Assembly: GCF_016901855.1 (NCBI RefSeq)
Contig: NZ_JACJKY010000012.1
Location: 1 to 64,000, forward strand
Length of the DNA: 64,000 nt
Origin: Merdimmobilis hominis
GTDB lineage: Bacteria > Bacillota > Clostridia > Oscillospirales > Ruminococcaceae
Direction of reading: 5' to 3'
Of this stretch, positions 8,235 to 16,707 are shown in pieces. Made by a program: the position numbers and the translations under genes. The stretch's first letter is position 1. Each line of letters starts with the position of its first letter. Under the pieces are notes generated by a model that did not search any database, was not told where the DNA came from, and worked only from the letters and a program-made list of their open reading frames with translations.

Positions 8235-10406
8235 ATGCCCATTTCTTTTGATAAGGAACAAAAGCTGTTTCATCTTTCTACCGCAAATACAAGCTATCAG
8301 TTTTCGATTTTCGAAGGAAAATATCTGTTCTCGCAGTATTACGGAAAAAAGATTCCGAACACAGATCTTTCGTATCTTTGGCAGGTCTATCCGAGCGGAT
8401 TTTCGCCGGTTTTTAAGCGCACACCGGATCATACGCTCAGTCAGGATTTGATGCCGCTTGAATATCCGGTATATGGCCACGGCGACTATCGTGCGCCGGC
8501 AATTCATGTACAGTTTGAGGACGGCAGCCGCCTTTTAGACCTTGTGTATGAATCTCATACAATTCAAACCGAAAAACCGTCGCTTGACGGACTGCCGTGT
8601 GCAGCGCCGGGGGACGAAACGCTGACCGTGACGCTGTGCGACCAGAGCGGCATTCGTGTTCATCTGGATTACACGGTATACGAAGCGCTCGATGTGATTA
8701 CCCGCAGTGCAAGAATCGAAAACAACACCGGTGCACCGGTCACGATTCTTTCTGCAATGAGTATGAGCATCGATCTGCCGATTGCATCGTTTGACATGAT
8801 TTCTTTGGACGGTACGCATGTGCGCGAACGGCAGATCACCCGCTCGCCGCTTTCGAGCGGTACGCACTCGGTGGAGAGCCGGCGCGGCGCATCGAGCCAC
8901 CATCACAATCCGTTTGTTGCGTTTGCTTCAAAGACAACGACGGAGCATGCAGGCGAAGCATACGGCATGATGCTTTCTTACAGCGGAAACTTTGTCTGCT
9001 CTGCAGAAACCGACGCGTTTGACTCTGTGCGCATTCAGTGCGGCGTCAATCCGTTCGACTTTTCGTATGAGCTGTGCGACGGTGAAACATTCTGCACACC
9101 GGAAGCAATGTTCACCTACACCGATCAGGGGTTAAACCGCATGTCACAGCAGCTGCATGACATGATCCGGAACAATGTCTGCGTGCTTCCGGCGGCAAAA
9201 CGGGTTCGTCCGATTGTCATCAATAACTGGGAAGCAACCTATTTCGGTTTTGACGAGAAAAAACTCCTCGAATTGATTGAAGGCTGCCGCGGACTCGGCA
9301 TTGATACGTTTGTGCTCGACGACGGATGGTTCGGTCACCGCGACGATGACACCACATCGCTAGGCGATTGGTTCTGCGATAAACGGAAACTGCCGAACGG
9401 CCTTAATCCGATTATTGACGCGTGCGAATCGGTCGGTATGCGGTTTGGTTTGTGGTTTGAGCCGGAGATGATCTCCGAGGACAGCGAACTGTATCGCGCG
9501 CATCCGGATTGGCCGATTCGCCATCCGGACCGTCCGTACTGCTTGGGCCGTCAGCAGCTGGTGCTTGATCTTTCCAGAGACGATGTGTTTGAGTATCTGT
9601 ATGAAACGATTGCGGGCGTGCTGCGTGCGCATCGAATCTCGTATGTCAAATGGGATATGAACCGCCATATCACCGATGCATATTCCGCGTGCCTGCCGCC
9701 TGCCCGTCAGCCGGAGCTGATGTTCCGTTATATGAAAAACTTGTACCGGCTGCTCCAGAGGCTGACGAGCGAGTTCCCGGATGTGCTGTTTGAGGGATGC
9801 TCGGGCGGCGGCGGACGGTTTGACGCCGGAATGCTTCGTTATCATCCGCAGATCTGGACAAGCGACGATACCGATGCGATTGCACGTCTGCGGATTCAGT
9901 ACGGTACTTCGCTTGCATATCCGCCAGTCTGCATGACAGCGCATGTGTCTGCTTCGCCGAACCATCAGCTTGGCCGCCGCACACCGTTTGCGACACGCGG
10001 ACTCGTTGCGATGAGTGCAACATTCGGTTATGAATTGAATCCGCTTTCACTGTCAGACGAAGAGCGTGCAGAGATCGCCGCACAGACTGCCCGTTATCAT
10101 CAGATTGCGCCGCTTGTTGAGCGCGGAGATTTTTACCGTCTGGTCAGCCCGTTTGAGTCGGATGACTGCGCATGGATGTTTGTATCGAAGGATAAATCGG
10201 AAGCGGTCTGCACCTATGTGCGCCAACTCGTTCGTCCGGCAGTCCGCGGACTGCGGGTAAAACTTGCGGGACTCGATGCGGATGCCGTCTATCATATTGA
10301 CGAGCTGTCCTGCGATCTGTCGGGTGCCGTTTTGATGAATGCCGGATTGCTTGTGCCGCTTCTGCTCGATTTCGAGGGCACCACATTTACACTTCATCGA
10401 ATTTAA
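8235..10406 (+). CDS. Alpha-galactosidase, glycoside hydrolase family 36
   Basis: A 723-residue intracellular enzyme (no signal peptide) that removes terminal alpha-galactose from oligosaccharides such as melibiose and raffinose. Family 36 landmarks: LDDGWFG before the barrel active site, VKWDMNRH with nucleophile Asp474, GCSGGGGRFD, and WTSDDTD with acid/base Asp544. The 70-residue spacing matches characterised Bacillus-type AgaA. The frame is open from 8160, but the ATG at 8235 is preceded by GGGAGGGG and gives the family's normal start. No sugar transporter or LacI/AraC regulator is adjacent; an orphan MsmK-type ATPase at 55.3 kb could serve an uptake system elsewhere. Confidence 0.95.
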   Translation: MPISFDKEQKLFHLSTANTSYQFSIFEGKYLFSQYYGKKIPNTDLSYLWQVYPSGFSPVFKRTPDHTLSQDLMPLEYPVYGHGDYRAPAIHVQFEDGSRLLDLVYESHTIQTEKPSLDGLPCAAPGDETLTVTLCDQSGIRVHLDYTVYEALDVITRSARIENNTGAPVTILSAMSMSIDLPIASFDMISLDGTHVRERQITRSPLSSGTHSVESRRGASSHHHNPFVAFASKTTTEHAGEAYGMMLSYSGNFVCSAETDAFDSVRIQCGVNPFDFSYELCDGETFCTPEAMFTYTDQGLNRMSQQLHDMIRNNVCVLPAAKRVRPIVINNWEATYFGFDEKKLLELIEGCRGLGIDTFVLDDGWFGHRDDDTTSLGDWFCDKRKLPNGLNPIIDACESVGMRFGLWFEPEMISEDSELYRAHPDWPIRHPDRPYCLGRQQLVLDLSRDDVFEYLYETIAGVLRAHRISYVKWDMNRHITDAYSACLPPARQPELMFRYMKNLYRLLQRLTSEFPDVLFEGCSGGGGRFDAGMLRYHPQIWTSDDTDAIARLRIQYGTSLAYPPVCMTAHVSASPNHQLGRRTPFATRGLVAMSATFGYELNPLSLSDEERAEIAAQTARYHQIAPLVERGDFYRLVSPFESDDCAWMFVSKDKSEAVCTYVRQLVRPAVRGLRVKLAGLDADAVYHIDELSCDLSGAVLMNAGLLVPLLLDFEGTTFTLHRI

Positions 10407-10421
10407 ACCAACATAAAAAAG

Positions 10422-10462
10422 AAAGCAGTACAGAATCGGATGCGGTTCTGTACTGCTTTTTT
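10422..10462 (+). terminator. Terminator of the alpha-galactosidase gene
   Basis: Perfect 14-base arms (10422-10435 and 10446-10459), ten-base loop, ending in six T. Confidence 0.9.
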
Positions 10463-10497
10463 ATGAAATCGAAACGACAGATTCGTTCGTTCGTTTG

Positions 10498-10526
10498 TTG
10501 CGTTTTTAAATGTCGTGTGCTATAGT
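10498..10526 (+). promoter_or_regulatory. Promoter of the ribosomal-protection GTPase gene
   Basis: TTGCGT (10498-10503), 17-base spacer, TATAGT (10521-10526). The leader of about 70 bases contains no convincing leader peptide or attenuator hairpin. Confidence 0.7.
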
Positions 10527-10599
10527 AACAAATAGTTGCCGTATGAAAACGGAAAATCGGGGCTTTAAACGCTTTATCGTTTGATATAGGAGAAGGGAT

Positions 10600-12546
10600 A
10601 TGAAAACAGTCAATATCGGAATTGTTGCGCATGTCGATGCGGGAAAAACGACGTTGACCGAACAGCTTTTGTTCCGAAGCGGTCAAATACGTGCAGTCGG
10701 CCGCGTGGATGAAGGCACTTCGCAGAGCGATTTTCTGCAGGTGGAGCAAAAGCGCGGCATTTCTGTGCGGACGAGTGTCGTTTCACTCATTCATGAGAAT
10801 GTGCGGATCAATGTGATTGATACACCGGGGCACGCCGATTTTGCGGCGGATGTAGAACGGTCGCTTGCGGCATTGGATGCGGCGGTCGTGCTGATTTCAG
10901 CGGTAGAGGGCATCCAGCCGCAGACCGAACTGCTGATCGAAACACTTTGCCGTACCAATACGCGGATGATTCTTGCAATCAATAAAGTCGACCGTGCGGG
11001 AAGCCGGATTGATGAAATTATCAAAGAACTCCACGAACGTTTTTCGCTGCGCACAGTCTGTCTGACCGCCGTTCATAACGAAGGAGAAAAAGACTGTACG
11101 CTGTCAAAGCGTGAGATAAGCGATCCGGCGTTTTTGACCGAATCGGTTGAAACATTGTGTGAAACGTCAGATGCGCTGATGGAACGGTATCTTTCCGGTG
11201 AGGAGATTTTGCCGAAAGAGGCACAAGCACTGCTTGTGGATGCGTTTTCGTCAGGAACAGTGACACCGGTTGTATGCCTGGCGGCACTTCAGGGCAAAGG
11301 CGTGGAGGAATTGCTTTCGCTTCTTGCCGCATGTGATTTTTCGGAGAAAAACAGAACGGATGATGCGCTTTCGGGTATTGTGTATCAGGTGACACACGAC
11401 AAAACGATGGGACGTGTGGCACATGTGCGGCTGTTCGGCGGTTCGCTGAAAAACCGCGACAGTGTGCAGCTTGCGGACGGCAGTGAACAGAAAATCACGC
11501 AGATTCGCCGGTATCAGGGACAAAAATTCACCGATATTCAAACGGTACAGCGCGGAGAGATCGCCGCACTGTGCGGCCTTTCGAATATCCGTGTGGGTGA
11601 TATCATCGGCGAGCTTTCCGGTGCACCAAACTATGAATTGACAGAGCCGCTGTTTTGCGTGCGTGCGCATCCGCAGACGGATGGCGAGCGGTATGCACTG
11701 CTGCAGGCACTGCAGGAACTTTCCGCCGAAGATCCCGGCATGTCCGTGTCTTATGAGCAGGGCGAGCAGGAGATTGACGTAAAAGTGACGGGAAAAATCC
11801 AGCTCGAGGTGCTCACCGAACTGCTGCAAATGCGCTATGGCCTTTCCTGTACGTTTTCTGCGCCGTCGGTCATTTATAAGGAAACACCGATCAAGCCGGG
11901 CCGCGGACACGAGGCGTATACCATGCCGAAACCGTGCTGGGCGATTGTGACGCTCGATATTACACCGCTGCCGCGCGGAAGCGGCATCACATTTTCGTCG
12001 GTTGTGCCGAATAACCAGATGTTCTATCGGTATCAACGTCATGTGGAAACGGCGCTTTACCGTGCGGCACAGCAGGGACTGTATAACTGGGAAGTTGTCG
12101 ATATGGATGTGGTGCTGTCGGACGGCAATCACCACACGATTCACACCCATCCAATGGACTTTTTCCTCGCAACACCGCTTGCATTGTATGATGCACTGCT
12201 GCACACAGGAACGCACCTGCTCGAACCGATGCAGAAAATGCGGGTTGCAGTGCCGGAAGAATATGCAAAAACAGTGCTCGGCGATTTTATTGCATTGCGT
12301 GCTGAACCGGATGTGCCGGTGATCAAAAACGGAATGTTTTTGGCAGAAGCGCGTGTGCCGGCATCAACCGTCATGGATTACAGCGTGACGCTTGCCGCGA
12401 AAACAAAAGGCAAGGGAAGTCTTTCGCTCCGGTTTGACGGCTATGAGATTTGTCCGCCGGGTGTCGGTGCGGCGACACGTCACCGGGGCCCCGATCCGAG
12501 AGACCGCGACCGGTACATTTTAACAATGCGCAGTGCTATGGCGTGA
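10600..12546 (+). CDS. TetM/EF-G-like ribosomal protection GTPase
   Basis: A 648-residue translational GTPase with the length and domain order of TetM-type proteins: G domain with AHVDAGKT (10-17), RGIS, DTPGH (74-78) and NKVD (128-131); a beta-barrel domain with RVAHVRLFGGSL; then EF-G-like domains III-V, including TPLALYDALLHTGTHLLEP. TetM relatives dislodge tetracycline from the ribosome, and EF-G moves tRNAs. The protein is clearly closer to the protection group than to EF-G, but differs enough from the classical TetM opening that resistance cannot be assumed. It has its own promoter and no mobile-element context, which suggests a resident chromosomal paralogue. Confidence 0.8.
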   Translation: MKTVNIGIVAHVDAGKTTLTEQLLFRSGQIRAVGRVDEGTSQSDFLQVEQKRGISVRTSVVSLIHENVRINVIDTPGHADFAADVERSLAALDAAVVLISAVEGIQPQTELLIETLCRTNTRMILAINKVDRAGSRIDEIIKELHERFSLRTVCLTAVHNEGEKDCTLSKREISDPAFLTESVETLCETSDALMERYLSGEEILPKEAQALLVDAFSSGTVTPVVCLAALQGKGVEELLSLLAACDFSEKNRTDDALSGIVYQVTHDKTMGRVAHVRLFGGSLKNRDSVQLADGSEQKITQIRRYQGQKFTDIQTVQRGEIAALCGLSNIRVGDIIGELSGAPNYELTEPLFCVRAHPQTDGERYALLQALQELSAEDPGMSVSYEQGEQEIDVKVTGKIQLEVLTELLQMRYGLSCTFSAPSVIYKETPIKPGRGHEAYTMPKPCWAIVTLDITPLPRGSGITFSSVVPNNQMFYRYQRHVETALYRAAQQGLYNWEVVDMDVVLSDGNHHTIHTHPMDFFLATPLALYDALLHTGTHLLEPMQKMRVAVPEEYAKTVLGDFIALRAEPDVPVIKNGMFLAEARVPASTVMDYSVTLAAKTKGKGSLSLRFDGYEICPPGVGAATRHRGPDPRDRDRYILTMRSAMA

Positions 12547-12550
12547 GGAC

Positions 12551-12579
12551 TTGACAAAATGGGAAAACAGGCGTATTCT
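12551..12579 (+). promoter_or_regulatory. Promoter of mrp
   Basis: Consensus TTGACA (12551-12556), 17-base spacer, TATTCT (12574-12579), starting five bases after the preceding stop codon. Confidence 0.85.
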
Positions 12580-12625
12580 TTATTGTATACAAATGAAGTA
12601 AACTTTCGTTAGGAGCGTATGAATC

Positions 12626-13450
12626 ATGAGCGAATGCAGCCATAACTGTGCATCGTGCAGTGAAAACTGCGGCGAGCGCACAGCGCCGGAGAGCATGCTT
12701 GCCCCGGAAAATCCGCACAGCAATGTAAGAAAAGTGATCGGTATCGTCAGCGGCAAAGGCGGCGTGGGAAAATCTCTCGTCACCTCGATGCTTGCAGTAC
12801 TGATGCGCAGAAAAGGATATGAAACCGCCATTCTGGATGCAGATATCACAGGTCCGTCCATTCCGAAAATTTTTCATCTGACCGAGCGTGCAACCGGCAG
12901 TGAAGAAGGCATTTTCCCGGTGCAGAGCAAACTCGGCACCAAAGTGATGTCCATTAACCTTCTTTTGCCGGATGAAACCGAGCCGGTCGTATGGCGCGGT
13001 CCGGTCATCGGCAATGCAGTCACCCAGTTCTGGAGCGATGTCATGTGGGGCGATGTGGACTTCATGTTTGTCGATATGCCTCCGGGAACCGGCGACGTTC
13101 CGCTGACCGTGTTCCAGTCACTACCGGTGGATGGAATCATCGTTGTGACCTCTCCGCAGGATCTCGTTTCGATGATCGTCGGCAAAGCGGTGAAAATGGC
13201 GCAGAAAATGAACGTGCCGATCTTGGGCGTTGTCGAAAACTACAGCTATCTGGCATGTCCGGACTGCGGCAAGCACATTTCCGTGTTCGGTGAGAGCCAT
13301 GTTGAGGAAGCGGCTGAGAAATACGGCCTTCCGGTGCTTGCGAAACTGCCGATCGATCCGGCGGTTGCAGCAGCATGCGACAGCGGCATGATCGAGCTGT
13401 TTGACGGCGACTGGCTGGACGGCACTGTCGAGATGCTCGAAAAATTATAA
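12626..13450 (+). CDS. mrp: Mrp/ApbC-family Fe-S cluster carrier ATPase
   Basis: A 274-residue P-loop ATPase that in its family carries [4Fe-4S] clusters to target enzymes. It has the deviant Walker A GKGGVGKS (43-50), the DADITGPSIP motif, DMPPGTGD, and a C-terminal CPDC pair (about 212-215) that forms the shared cluster site in the dimer. An extra N-terminal Cys motif (Cys4, 8, 11, 15) resembles the ferredoxin-like extension of Nbp35-type proteins. The start is set by AGGAG ten bases upstream. It is monocistronic with a strong promoter and terminator, and sits beside the iron-uptake genes, which fits a role in Fe-S supply. Confidence 0.9.
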   Translation: MSECSHNCASCSENCGERTAPESMLAPENPHSNVRKVIGIVSGKGGVGKSLVTSMLAVLMRRKGYETAILDADITGPSIPKIFHLTERATGSEEGIFPVQSKLGTKVMSINLLLPDETEPVVWRGPVIGNAVTQFWSDVMWGDVDFMFVDMPPGTGDVPLTVFQSLPVDGIIVVTSPQDLVSMIVGKAVKMAQKMNVPILGVVENYSYLACPDCGKHISVFGESHVEEAAEKYGLPVLAKLPIDPAVAAACDSGMIELFDGDWLDGTVEMLEKL

Positions 13451-13467
13451 GTGAAATAAGAAGTTTA

Positions 13468-13511
13468 CACGGCAATCTGTTTTGATGTGAGCGGATTGCC
13501 GTGATTTTTTT
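13468..13511 (+). terminator. Terminator of mrp
   Basis: Ten-base arms (13468-13477 and 13494-13503) followed by a run of seven T. Confidence 0.85.
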
Positions 13512-13557
13512 GCTGTGCGGGTTCGGAAAAATATTCAAATAAATTTGTAAATACCTA

Positions 13558-13586
13558 TTGACAAGGTGCGTGTTTTGTTTTATACT
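13558..13586 (+). promoter_or_regulatory. Promoter of the feo operon
   Basis: Consensus TTGACA (13558-13563), 17-base spacer, TATACT (13581-13586). The first operator begins nine bases past the -10 box, over the expected transcription start. Confidence 0.9.
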
Positions 13587-13594
13587 ATTACACG

Positions 13595-13644
13595 GTTAGC
13601 AGATGCTAACTTATTTTAAAGCAAATAAGTTAGTTTGGTCTAAC
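13595..13644 (+). promoter_or_regulatory. Double operator of the feo operon (DtxR/IdeR-like)
   Basis: Two 16-base palindromes GTTAG-N6-CTAAC lie at 13595-13610 and 13629-13644. Their facing half-sites belong to a larger perfect inverted repeat (13606-13616 with 13623-13633), so the 50-bp block is symmetric overall. The half-site resembles the TTAGG/CCTAA half of DtxR-family iron-repressor boxes, and the place over the transcription start predicts repression when iron is plentiful. The repressor is not encoded in the window. Confidence 0.7.
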
Positions 13645-13683
13645 GAAAATTTCTCCGCGAAAGAAAAACAGAGGTGAATCGAT

Positions 13684-13896
13684 ATGACACTGAAAGAGGC
13701 AACCGAAGGATTGGAATATACAATCAAGCAAATTGAAACGGATGATGAAGAGATGAATGCGTTTTTGTTTTCGCTTGGATGTTATACCGGTGAGCCGATT
13801 ACCGTCATATCCCATTTAAAAGGCGGATGTGTTGTTTCCATTAAAGACGGAAGATATAACATTGACAACCAGCTGGCAGATGCAATTGTCGTGTAA
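13684..13896 (+). CDS. feoA: Ferrous iron transport protein A
   Basis: A 70-residue SH3-like cytoplasmic protein that assists FeoB in Fe(II) uptake. It starts LKEATEGLEYTIKQIE and has the typical LGCYTGEPITVI turn and a RYNIDNQLADAIVV end, as in FeoA domains. GAGGTG lies before the ATG. It is first in the iron operon, downstream of the double operator; a third operator lies between it and feoB. Confidence 0.9.
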   Translation: MTLKEATEGLEYTIKQIETDDEEMNAFLFSLGCYTGEPITVISHLKGGCVVSIKDGRYNIDNQLADAIVV

Positions 13897-13935
13897 ACAC
13901 GGCAATTTGCAGATGTTTTCTTTTTTTAACGATTG

Positions 13936-13951
13936 GTTAGTTTAATCTAAT
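13936..13951 (+). promoter_or_regulatory. Third copy of the feo operator, upstream of feoB
   Basis: GTTAG-N6-CTAAT, 15 of 16 positions agreeing in pattern with the two sites before feoA. It lies about 35 bases before the feoB coding region and may bind the same repressor to control an internal start or block elongation. Confidence 0.6.
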
Positions 13952-13986
13952 CGAGTATAAATTCGCAAAAAAGTAGAGGAGGATCT

Positions 13987-16020
13987 GTTACGAGAATTGC
14001 ATTAACAGGAAACCCGAACTCGGGTAAAACTACAATGTATAACGCGCTGACAGGACGAAATGAAAAAGTCGGCAACTGGGCAGGCGTTACGGTGGAGAAA
14101 AAAGAGCATCCGATCAAAAAAGGATACTATGCGGGTGCTGAAGAGTTGATCGCTGTCGACTTGCCGGGTGCATATTCCATGTCGCCGTTTACAAGCGAGG
14201 AGAGCATCACAAGTTCTTATGTCAAAAAAGAAAATCCGGATGTTATCATCAACATCGTGGATTCTACAAATTTAAGCAGAAGCTTGTTTTTCACAACACA
14301 GCTGCTGGAACTGGGGATTCCTGTGGTTGTGGCGCTCAACAAAAGCGATGTGAATAAAAAGAAAGATACAAAAATCAATACGGGAAAACTTTCGGAAGCA
14401 CTTGGATGCCCGGTGGTGGAAACGGTTTCAATTTCGTCGGATGGACTGCATGCAGTGATCGAGCAGGCTGTGGCGCGGGTGAATACAGCACAGACAGCAC
14501 CGTATCATCAGGGTGATATCGATCTGACAGACAAAAAAGCAGTAGAAGATGCAGACCGCAAACGATTTGCTTTTGTCAACAATATCGTCAAAGAAGTGGA
14601 AACGCGCAAAGTACTTACAAAAGACAAAAATTTCGGCGATAAAATCGACGCAGTCATCACAAACAAATGGCTCGGCATTCCGATTTTTGCAGTTGTGATG
14701 TTTTTGGTGTTCCAGATTTCCCAGGTGTGGGTTGGTGCACCGATTGCCGATTGGATGGTCGGCTGGCTTGAAACATTCCAGAAATGGGTCGGTGGTCTTT
14801 TAGAAAATGCAAGCCCGATTGTTTCAGCGCTTGTGGTAGACGGCGTCATCGGCGGCGTGATTGCAGTTATTGGATTTTTGCCGCTCGTCATGGTCATGTA
14901 CTTCCTGATTGCCATTTTGGAAGACTGCGGCTATATGTCGCGCGTGGCAGTGGTGCTTGATCCGATTTTCAAAAAGGTTGGTCTTTCCGGCAAATCGGTG
15001 ATCCCGTTTGTCATTACCATCGGCTGTGCTGTTCCGGGCATCATGGCGAGCCGTACCATTCGAAACGAACGTGAGCGCAGAGCGACAGCGATGCTTTCAC
15101 CGTTTATGCCGTGCGGTGCAAAAATTCCGGTTATCTCGCTGTTTGCGGGCGCGTTTTTTGACAATGCCGGCTGGGTGAGTACTGTGATGTATCTCTCCGG
15201 TATCGTTTTGATCTTCTTGGGCGCGCTGCTTGTCAATAAAATCGCAGGCTACAAATCGAGAAAATCGTTTTTCATCATCGAGCTGCCGGAATATAAAGTG
15301 CCGTCGATCTGAGGCGCGTTTAAATCCATGTGCAGCCGCGGCTGGGCATATATCGTAAAAGCGGCAACGATCATTTTGCTTTGTAACACCGCTGTGCAGA
15401 TTATGCAGACCTTCACCTGGAGCTTCGGTGTCGCTGAAACATCGGATTCTTCGATTTTGGCTTCGATTGCGGGCCCGTTTGCATATCTGCTCGTACCGAT
15501 TGTGGGCGTTTTATCCTGGCAGCTGGCAGCCGCAGCAGTAACCGGATTCATTGCGAAGGAAAATGTTGTCGGTACATTGGCAGTATGCTTTGTGGGACTT
15601 GAAAATCTCATCAACATGGATGAACTCGCACTTCTGGAAGGTGCAGGTGCAGAGGCAGCAGGTATTATTGCAATCACAAAAGTGGCGGCGCTTGCATATT
15701 TGATGTTCAATCTGTACACTCCGCCGTGCTTTGCAGCAATCGGCGCAATGAACTCCGAGATGAAGAGCGCAAAATGGCTGTGGGCAGGCATCGGACTCCA
15801 GCTTGGTGTCGGATATACTGTCGGATATTTGGTATACACCATCGGTACACTGATCACAGCACCGGCAACACTTTCTGTTGGCCCGGCACTTGGCGGACTT
15901 GCAGCCGTGCTTGTGTTTGCAGGAATCATCATTGCACTCATCGGCCATACCAATAAGAAATTGAAAGCGGAGTATGCACTCAGTAATGCATCAAAGCAGT
16001 ATGCAGGAAGTAACGTATAA
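13987..16020 (+). pseudogene. feoB: Ferrous iron transporter B, no canonical start and one in-frame UGA
   Basis: FeoB is a G-protein-coupled Fe(II) permease. The G domain shows GNPNSGKTT, DLPGAYSMSPF and NKSD; the membrane part has two Gate-type halves. The whole protein would be about 677 residues, a normal length. Two defects are seen. After a perfect AGGAGG (13977-13982) the frame continues as GTT-ACG-AGA-ATT with no ATG, GTG or TTG; the first in-frame ATG (14035) lies beyond the P-loop. A UGA at 15310-15312 interrupts the conserved loop between PEYKVPSI and GAFKSM, yet the frame resumes unchanged with fully conserved FeoB sequence to 16020. Options are a fresh pseudogene, sequence errors, or unusual translation (GUU/AUU start, UGA readthrough). 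Confidence 0.85.
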
Positions 16021-16196
16021 TGGAAACAATTATTGCAATCATCATTCTTGTGTGTATCATCGGCGGCATCGTCTTTTATCTGTACCGGGCGAAAAAACGC
16101 GGTCAGACATGCATCGGCTGCCCGTACTGCAAACAGTGCGGCAGCAAAGGCGCATGCGGCAGTCATGAAAGCACGCACAAGCATCAGCATGAATAA
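16020..16196 (+). CDS. FeoB-associated Cys-rich membrane protein
   Basis: A 58-residue protein: one N-terminal membrane helix (residues 3-22), then a basic stretch and a Cys/His-rich tail with five cysteines (31, 34, 37, 40 and 46) ending in STHKHQHE. This pattern matches the small Cys-rich proteins that follow feoB in Bacillota and are thought to help iron handling. Its ATG overlaps the feoB stop (TAATG), so its translation depends on ribosomes finishing feoB. That is notable given the UGA in feoB. Confidence 0.85.
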   Translation: METIIAIIILVCIIGGIVFYLYRAKKRGQTCIGCPYCKQCGSKGACGSHESTHKHQHE

Positions 16197-16204
16197 ACCA
16201 TAAC

Positions 16205-16237
16205 AAAAGCGAGGACAGTTTTTCTGTCCTCGCTTTT
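16205..16237. terminator. Bidirectional terminator after the feo operon
   Basis: Perfect 14-base arms (16205-16218 and 16224-16237), five-T loop, A-rich on one side and T-rich on the other; it serves feo (+) and the XRE gene (-). Confidence 0.9.
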
Positions 16238-16258
16238 GTGATAGACGTGGTATAATGA

Positions 16259-16462
16259 TTAGTCCTCTGTGAATAAAAACAGCTCATTTGGTGTACACTC
16301 AAGCAGCTGGCAAAGTACTTCGATGTTGTCATAGCGAATGGATTTTGTTTCGTTTTGCACCATCTTGTTAAAATTCTGATAACTCATGCCGAGCTGTTTA
16401 TAAAGCCAGTATTTTGTCTTTCCTTTTTTCTCGAGTAATCGCAGTACATCTAATGTAACCAT
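16259..16462 (-). CDS. Small XRE-family transcriptional regulator (YozG-like)
   Basis: A 67-residue protein that is essentially one Cro/CI helix-turn-helix domain: the LEKKGKTKYWLYKQLGMSYQ start and the recognition-helix region NFNKMVQNETKSIRYDNIEVLCQLL followed by a CTPNELFLF end, as in YozG-like regulators. An ATG five codons earlier exists, but GGAGG sits eight bases before the ATG at 16460-16462, so the shorter form is preferred. It is monocistronic. It may control its own promoter or the divergent lrgAB; this is inference. Confidence 0.8.
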   Translation of the reverse strand: MVTLDVLRLLEKKGKTKYWLYKQLGMSYQNFNKMVQNETKSIRYDNIEVLCQLLECTPNELFLFTED

Positions 16463-16493
16463 GAGGTGTGCCTCCATCTATTCTCTTGTATAT

Positions 16494-16523
16494 ATTATAG
16501 TACACAAAGAGGGAAAACTGCAA
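16494..16523 (-). promoter_or_regulatory. Promoter of the XRE regulator gene
   Basis: Minus-strand TTGCAG (16518-16523), 18-base spacer, TATAAT (16494-16499). Confidence 0.65.
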
Positions 16524-16646
16524 GAAAACGCGAATAGGAAAGCGCTGCAAGATGCACTGATTGATGATTTCCGTGCAGTGCAGTGAAAAAGGATTTCGCC
16601 AATTCACAGCATATTTTGTGCGTTCTGCGCGATCTGTCGTTTCGGC

Positions 16647-16675
16647 TTGTACTTTTTTTCGCACAGTGGTATGAT
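16647..16675 (+). promoter_or_regulatory. Promoter of lrgAB
   Basis: TTGTAC (16647-16652), 17-base spacer, TATGAT (16670-16675), about 30 bases before the lrgA start. Confidence 0.7.
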
Positions 16676-16707
16676 AAAGAACGAAAAAAGGTTGGAGGCC
16701 ATTTGAT

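Noticed and set aside
10527-10599. TetM-style leader-peptide attenuator before the GTPase gene
   Set aside because: No short leader frame with a ribosome site and no terminator hairpin was found in the 70-base leader.
15310-15380. Selenocysteine insertion at the feoB UGA
   Set aside because: FeoB is not a known selenoprotein and no convincing SECIS-like hairpin with the right apical loop follows the UGA by eye.
14035-16020. UGA read as tryptophan throughout the genome
   Set aside because: Many genes here end cleanly in UGA (for example metF, hisH, thrB, polC), often in ATGA overlaps, so the standard code applies.
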